This document shows, in pieces, positions 61,504 to 64,000 of a stretch of DNA of 64,000 bases. Below the pieces are notes generated by a model. It saw only the letters and a program-made list of their open reading frames with translations. It did not search any database and was not told the DNA's origin. The stretch is from assembly GCF_018599245.1 (NCBI RefSeq), contig NZ_JAHEVJ010000003.1:1-64000 (forward strand). Direction: 5' to 3'. Positions within the stretch are counted from its first letter, which is position 1. The number at the start of each line of letters is the position of its first letter. The position numbers and the translations under genes are program-made. Source of the DNA: Aliiroseovarius lamellibrachiae. GTDB taxonomy: Bacteria; Pseudomonadota; Alphaproteobacteria; Rhodobacterales; Rhodobacteraceae.

Positions 61504-63777
61504 TTAAACGTCGTGAAAACTCCGCCGATTTCGCGACAGCCAATTGACAACGTCAGCGCGCACCGATTGCTCACCTGACAGCCGCACATCATCAATGCAG
61601 GCGCGCAATTCTTGCACATTGATCCGGCGGATCAGGTTTTTCACGGGACCAATCGAGGCCGGGCGCATCGAAAGGTTGCGCATTCCAAGGGCGGTGAAGC
61701 AGGCGGCCTCGATCGGGCGTCCGGCATCTTCGCCGCAAAAACTAAGCGGCGTGCCCACTTCTGCACAGCGTGTCACGATCTCTTCGATCAGGTTCAAAAA
61801 GCTGACATTCAGCGTGTCATACCGGCGGCGCACCCGTTCATTTTCGCGGTCCGCCGCATAGAAAAGTTGTTTCAGGTCATTGCCGCCGATTGAAATAAAG
61901 TCAGCCATTTCAAAGAATTGGCGCGGTGCAAATACCATCGAGGGGGTTTCCAACATCGCGCCGATTTCCACATCAGTCGGCAGATCATGGCCAAGTTTGC
62001 GTTCACGCTCTATCTCGGCCAACAGCATTTCGCGGGCGTCTCTGAACTCGTCTTGCTGCGCAATGAACGGGAACATGACCGAGAGATTTCGCCCCGCGGC
62101 CGCCCGGATCAAGGCTTGCAATTGCATCCGCATCACACCGGGTTTGTCCAGCCCAACGCGGATCGCGCGCCAGCCCAAGGCGGGGTTCGGTTCGTCCAGT
62201 GGGTTCATATACGGCAGCACCTTGTCGGACCCGATATCGAGGGTCCGAAACACGATGCGTTTCCCTTTCGCGGCGTCCATCACGCGTGAATAGGTGTTGA
62301 CCAATTCGCCCCGGCGCGGGACTTTTGAAACCGTCAGGAATTGCAGCTCGGTGCGAAACAGCCCAACCCCCTCAGCGCCGGAATTTTCCAAGCTGGGCAG
62401 ATCGGCCATCAGGCCCGCATTCATGTGCAGCGTTACTTCGGTCCCGCATAATCCCACCGCAGGTTTGTCGCGCAGCGAGTGATAGCGTTCCTGTTGTTCC
62501 GCTTCCATCGCCATCTTGTCACGAAACGCACCAATAATGCTTTCTTCCGGGCGCAGGTGGATGGTGCCATGCTCGCCATCGACGAGCACAAGGTCGCCAT
62601 TCAGCGCCTCGGTTGCGATACGGCCGGCTTGCAGCACAAGCGGGATTGCAAGCGCACGGGCGACAATGGCGGCATGGCTTGCAACCGATCCTTCTTCGAG
62701 GATGATTCCGCGCAGTCCGCGACCATATTCCAACAATTCGCCCGGGCCGATATTTGTGGCCACCAAAATGGGATTTTCCGGCATTTCGGCGCCTGTTTCC
62801 CCCCCTTGCCCGGTGAGAATGCGCAACAGGCGATTGGACAGATCATCAAGGTCGTGCAGCCGTTCGCGAAGATATGCGTCCGGCACCTGGCTCATCCGGG
62901 CCCGTGCGGCAGATTGTTCTTTTTCGACAGCGGCTTCGGCGGACAGACCCCGCGCAATGTCCTCTTCCATCCGGCGCATCCAGCCTTTGGAATTGGCAAA
63001 CATTCGGTAGGCTTCGAGCACTTGCATCTGCTCTTTATCTTTGGGTTTCGCGGTGATCTGCGCCGTGGCCAACAATTCGTCCACCTTGAGACGTAATTCT
63101 TCGACCGCATCGGTCAGGCGCGTCAGTTCCACATCGGGGTCGTCGGCCACCGGGTTGGTGACAACAACACGCGGTTCATGCAGCCAGATGTGACCTTCAG
63201 CGGCCCCCTCTTGCCCAATTGTGCCTTGAAAGGTGGCAGGGTGTTGGTGCCGTGCGGACATGGCCGCGCCTTCGCCGACAAAGGCGCCCAGCTCGGTCAT
63301 TTCGGCCAACACCATGGCGACCACTTCGATGCCATAAAGTTCGTCCGCGGAAAATTCGCGCGGGTCGCGCGATTGGATCACCAAGACGCCCAGATTTTCG
63401 CCAAGACGCTGGATGGGGACGCCGAGGAAGCTAGAGAACACCTCTTCGCCGGTTTCGGGCATATAGCGAAACCCTGCGGTCGAGGGCGCATCCGAGGTGT
63501 TGATCGGAGTACCGCTTTTTGCCACACGCCCCACCAGGCCTTCGCCAATGCGCATTCGGGTTTGGTGGACGGCTTCGGGGTTCAGCCCCTCAGTGGCGCA
63601 GAGTTCCAGTGTCTCTTTGTCGCGAAACAAATAGATCGAACAGACCTCAACCCCAAGACTATTGGCAATCAACGAGGTGATGCGGTCCAAGCGTTCCTGA
63701 CCCTCGGACGCGGCGGCCAAAGTCTCTCGCAGCTTAACCAATAGCTTGCGGCTGTCGCTTTGTTGGCTTTCTGCCAT
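61504..63777 (-). CDS. ptsP: phosphoenolpyruvate-protein phosphotransferase PtsP (EI-Ntr)
   Basis: 757 residues from ATG 63777 with a G-rich site upstream. Residues 1-165 are a GAF sensory domain (VEVCSIYLFRDKETLELC), 190-340 the HPr-binding part, His368 in GSVASHAAIVARALAIP is the phosphorylated residue, and 480-740 the PEP-binding barrel with RTELQFLT, FRTLDIGSDKVLPYMN, MFPFIAQQDEF and GNDLKQLFYAADRENE and C-terminal FCGEDAGRP. It starts the nitrogen phosphotransfer chain (PtsP to NPr to EIIA-Ntr) that balances nitrogen and potassium metabolism. Confidence 0.96.
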   Translation of the reverse strand: MAESQQSDSRKLLVKLRETLAAASEGQERLDRITSLIANSLGVEVCSIYLFRDKETLELCATEGLNPEAVHQTRMRIGEGLVGRVAKSGTPINTSDAPSTAGFRYMPETGEEVFSSFLGVPIQRLGENLGVLVIQSRDPREFSADELYGIEVVAMVLAEMTELGAFVGEGAAMSARHQHPATFQGTIGQEGAAEGHIWLHEPRVVVTNPVADDPDVELTRLTDAVEELRLKVDELLATAQITAKPKDKEQMQVLEAYRMFANSKGWMRRMEEDIARGLSAEAAVEKEQSAARARMSQVPDAYLRERLHDLDDLSNRLLRILTGQGGETGAEMPENPILVATNIGPGELLEYGRGLRGIILEEGSVASHAAIVARALAIPLVLQAGRIATEALNGDLVLVDGEHGTIHLRPEESIIGAFRDKMAMEAEQQERYHSLRDKPAVGLCGTEVTLHMNAGLMADLPSLENSGAEGVGLFRTELQFLTVSKVPRRGELVNTYSRVMDAAKGKRIVFRTLDIGSDKVLPYMNPLDEPNPALGWRAIRVGLDKPGVMRMQLQALIRAAAGRNLSVMFPFIAQQDEFRDAREMLLAEIERERKLGHDLPTDVEIGAMLETPSMVFAPRQFFEMADFISIGGNDLKQLFYAADRENERVRRRYDTLNVSFLNLIEEIVTRCAEVGTPLSFCGEDAGRPIEAACFTALGMRNLSMRPASIGPVKNLIRRINVQELRACIDDVRLSGEQSVRADVVNWLSRNRRSFHDV

Positions 63778-64000
63778 CCCTGATGTCCCCCGGCGCCCAT
63801 TGGGCAATTTACATGGCGTACGGACCCCCGCACGTCTGGTCCTTTTGGACCTTCGTTAGATTAAGCACTCTGGTGTTACATTGCCAGATGGGGGGACGCG
63901 TTTTCCCCCGATTTGGGTGCATCATGGCGGGTAAGCCGCGGAGCGACCAGAGTAATTCTACTTAAAGGGGAGAATTGGCTGTATCTCCCCGGATCTGCAC
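63778..64000. other. upstream region of ptsP to the window end
   Basis: 223 bases with no supported gene; presumably the ptsP promoter region. Nothing distinctive is visible. Confidence 0.4.

Overview
The window reads as the chromosome of an alphaproteobacterium of the order Rhodobacterales (Roseobacter/Paracoccus-type). The basis is protein character and gene order: a napFDAGHBC operon, a coxB-ctaB-(small ORF)-ctaG-coxC-SURF1-thrC-M16 peptidase string, a dispersed his cluster, a GAF-domain PtsP, and a lineage-typical intergenic repeat. No database search was possible, so family names rest on recognised motifs and lengths.

Left arm, 1-12 kb, is accessory DNA and visibly more AT-rich in places. 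An IS3-family element (1-659, cut by the window edge) sits inside the 3' end of an IS66-family tnpC, of which only the last codons and the right terminal repeat remain (660-787). That IS66 end has clipped the C-terminus of an unrecognised gene (753-2381), which lies just downstream of a 972-residue UvrD-type helicase with an embedded PD-(D/E)XK-like domain and Cys-rich C-terminal fingers (2524-5442). A 3' half of a tRNA-Phe gene (5728-5761) looks like an old integration site. Next come an unrecognised overlapping gene pair (5938-7450) and an RSF1010-like mobilisation and replication module: a MOBQ-type relaxase with a second gene nested in another frame, an oriT with inverted repeat and nic-like core, a small divergent gene, a RepA-like ATPase, and a P4-type integrase broken by a one-base frameshift. 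This looks like a mobilisable element that can no longer excise by itself.

12-19.6 kb holds a 2029-residue autotransporter with a long, regularly repeated beta-helix passenger, preceded by an intergenic region with palindromes, then a TIGR03032-family gene.

19.9-26.9 kb is the periplasmic nitrate reductase operon napFDAGHBC, headed by an FNR-class box positioned about 41.5 bases before the predicted transcription start, followed by a DUF2478 gene.

27-64 kb is housekeeping DNA: tRNA-Tyr, rlmB, histidine genes (hisE, F, A, H, B) interrupted by a tetR gene and an opposite-strand DUF2147 gene, regulators, two identical tRNA-Gly genes, pyruvate carboxylase, dprA, tldD, cytochrome aa3 oxidase and its assembly factors, thrC, an M16 peptidase, a D-2-hydroxyglutarate dehydrogenase-like flavoprotein, purine and methylthioadenosine salvage (apt, mtnP), a SulP transporter, an HTTM-type membrane protein pair, a flavin reductase, acetyltransferases and ptsP.
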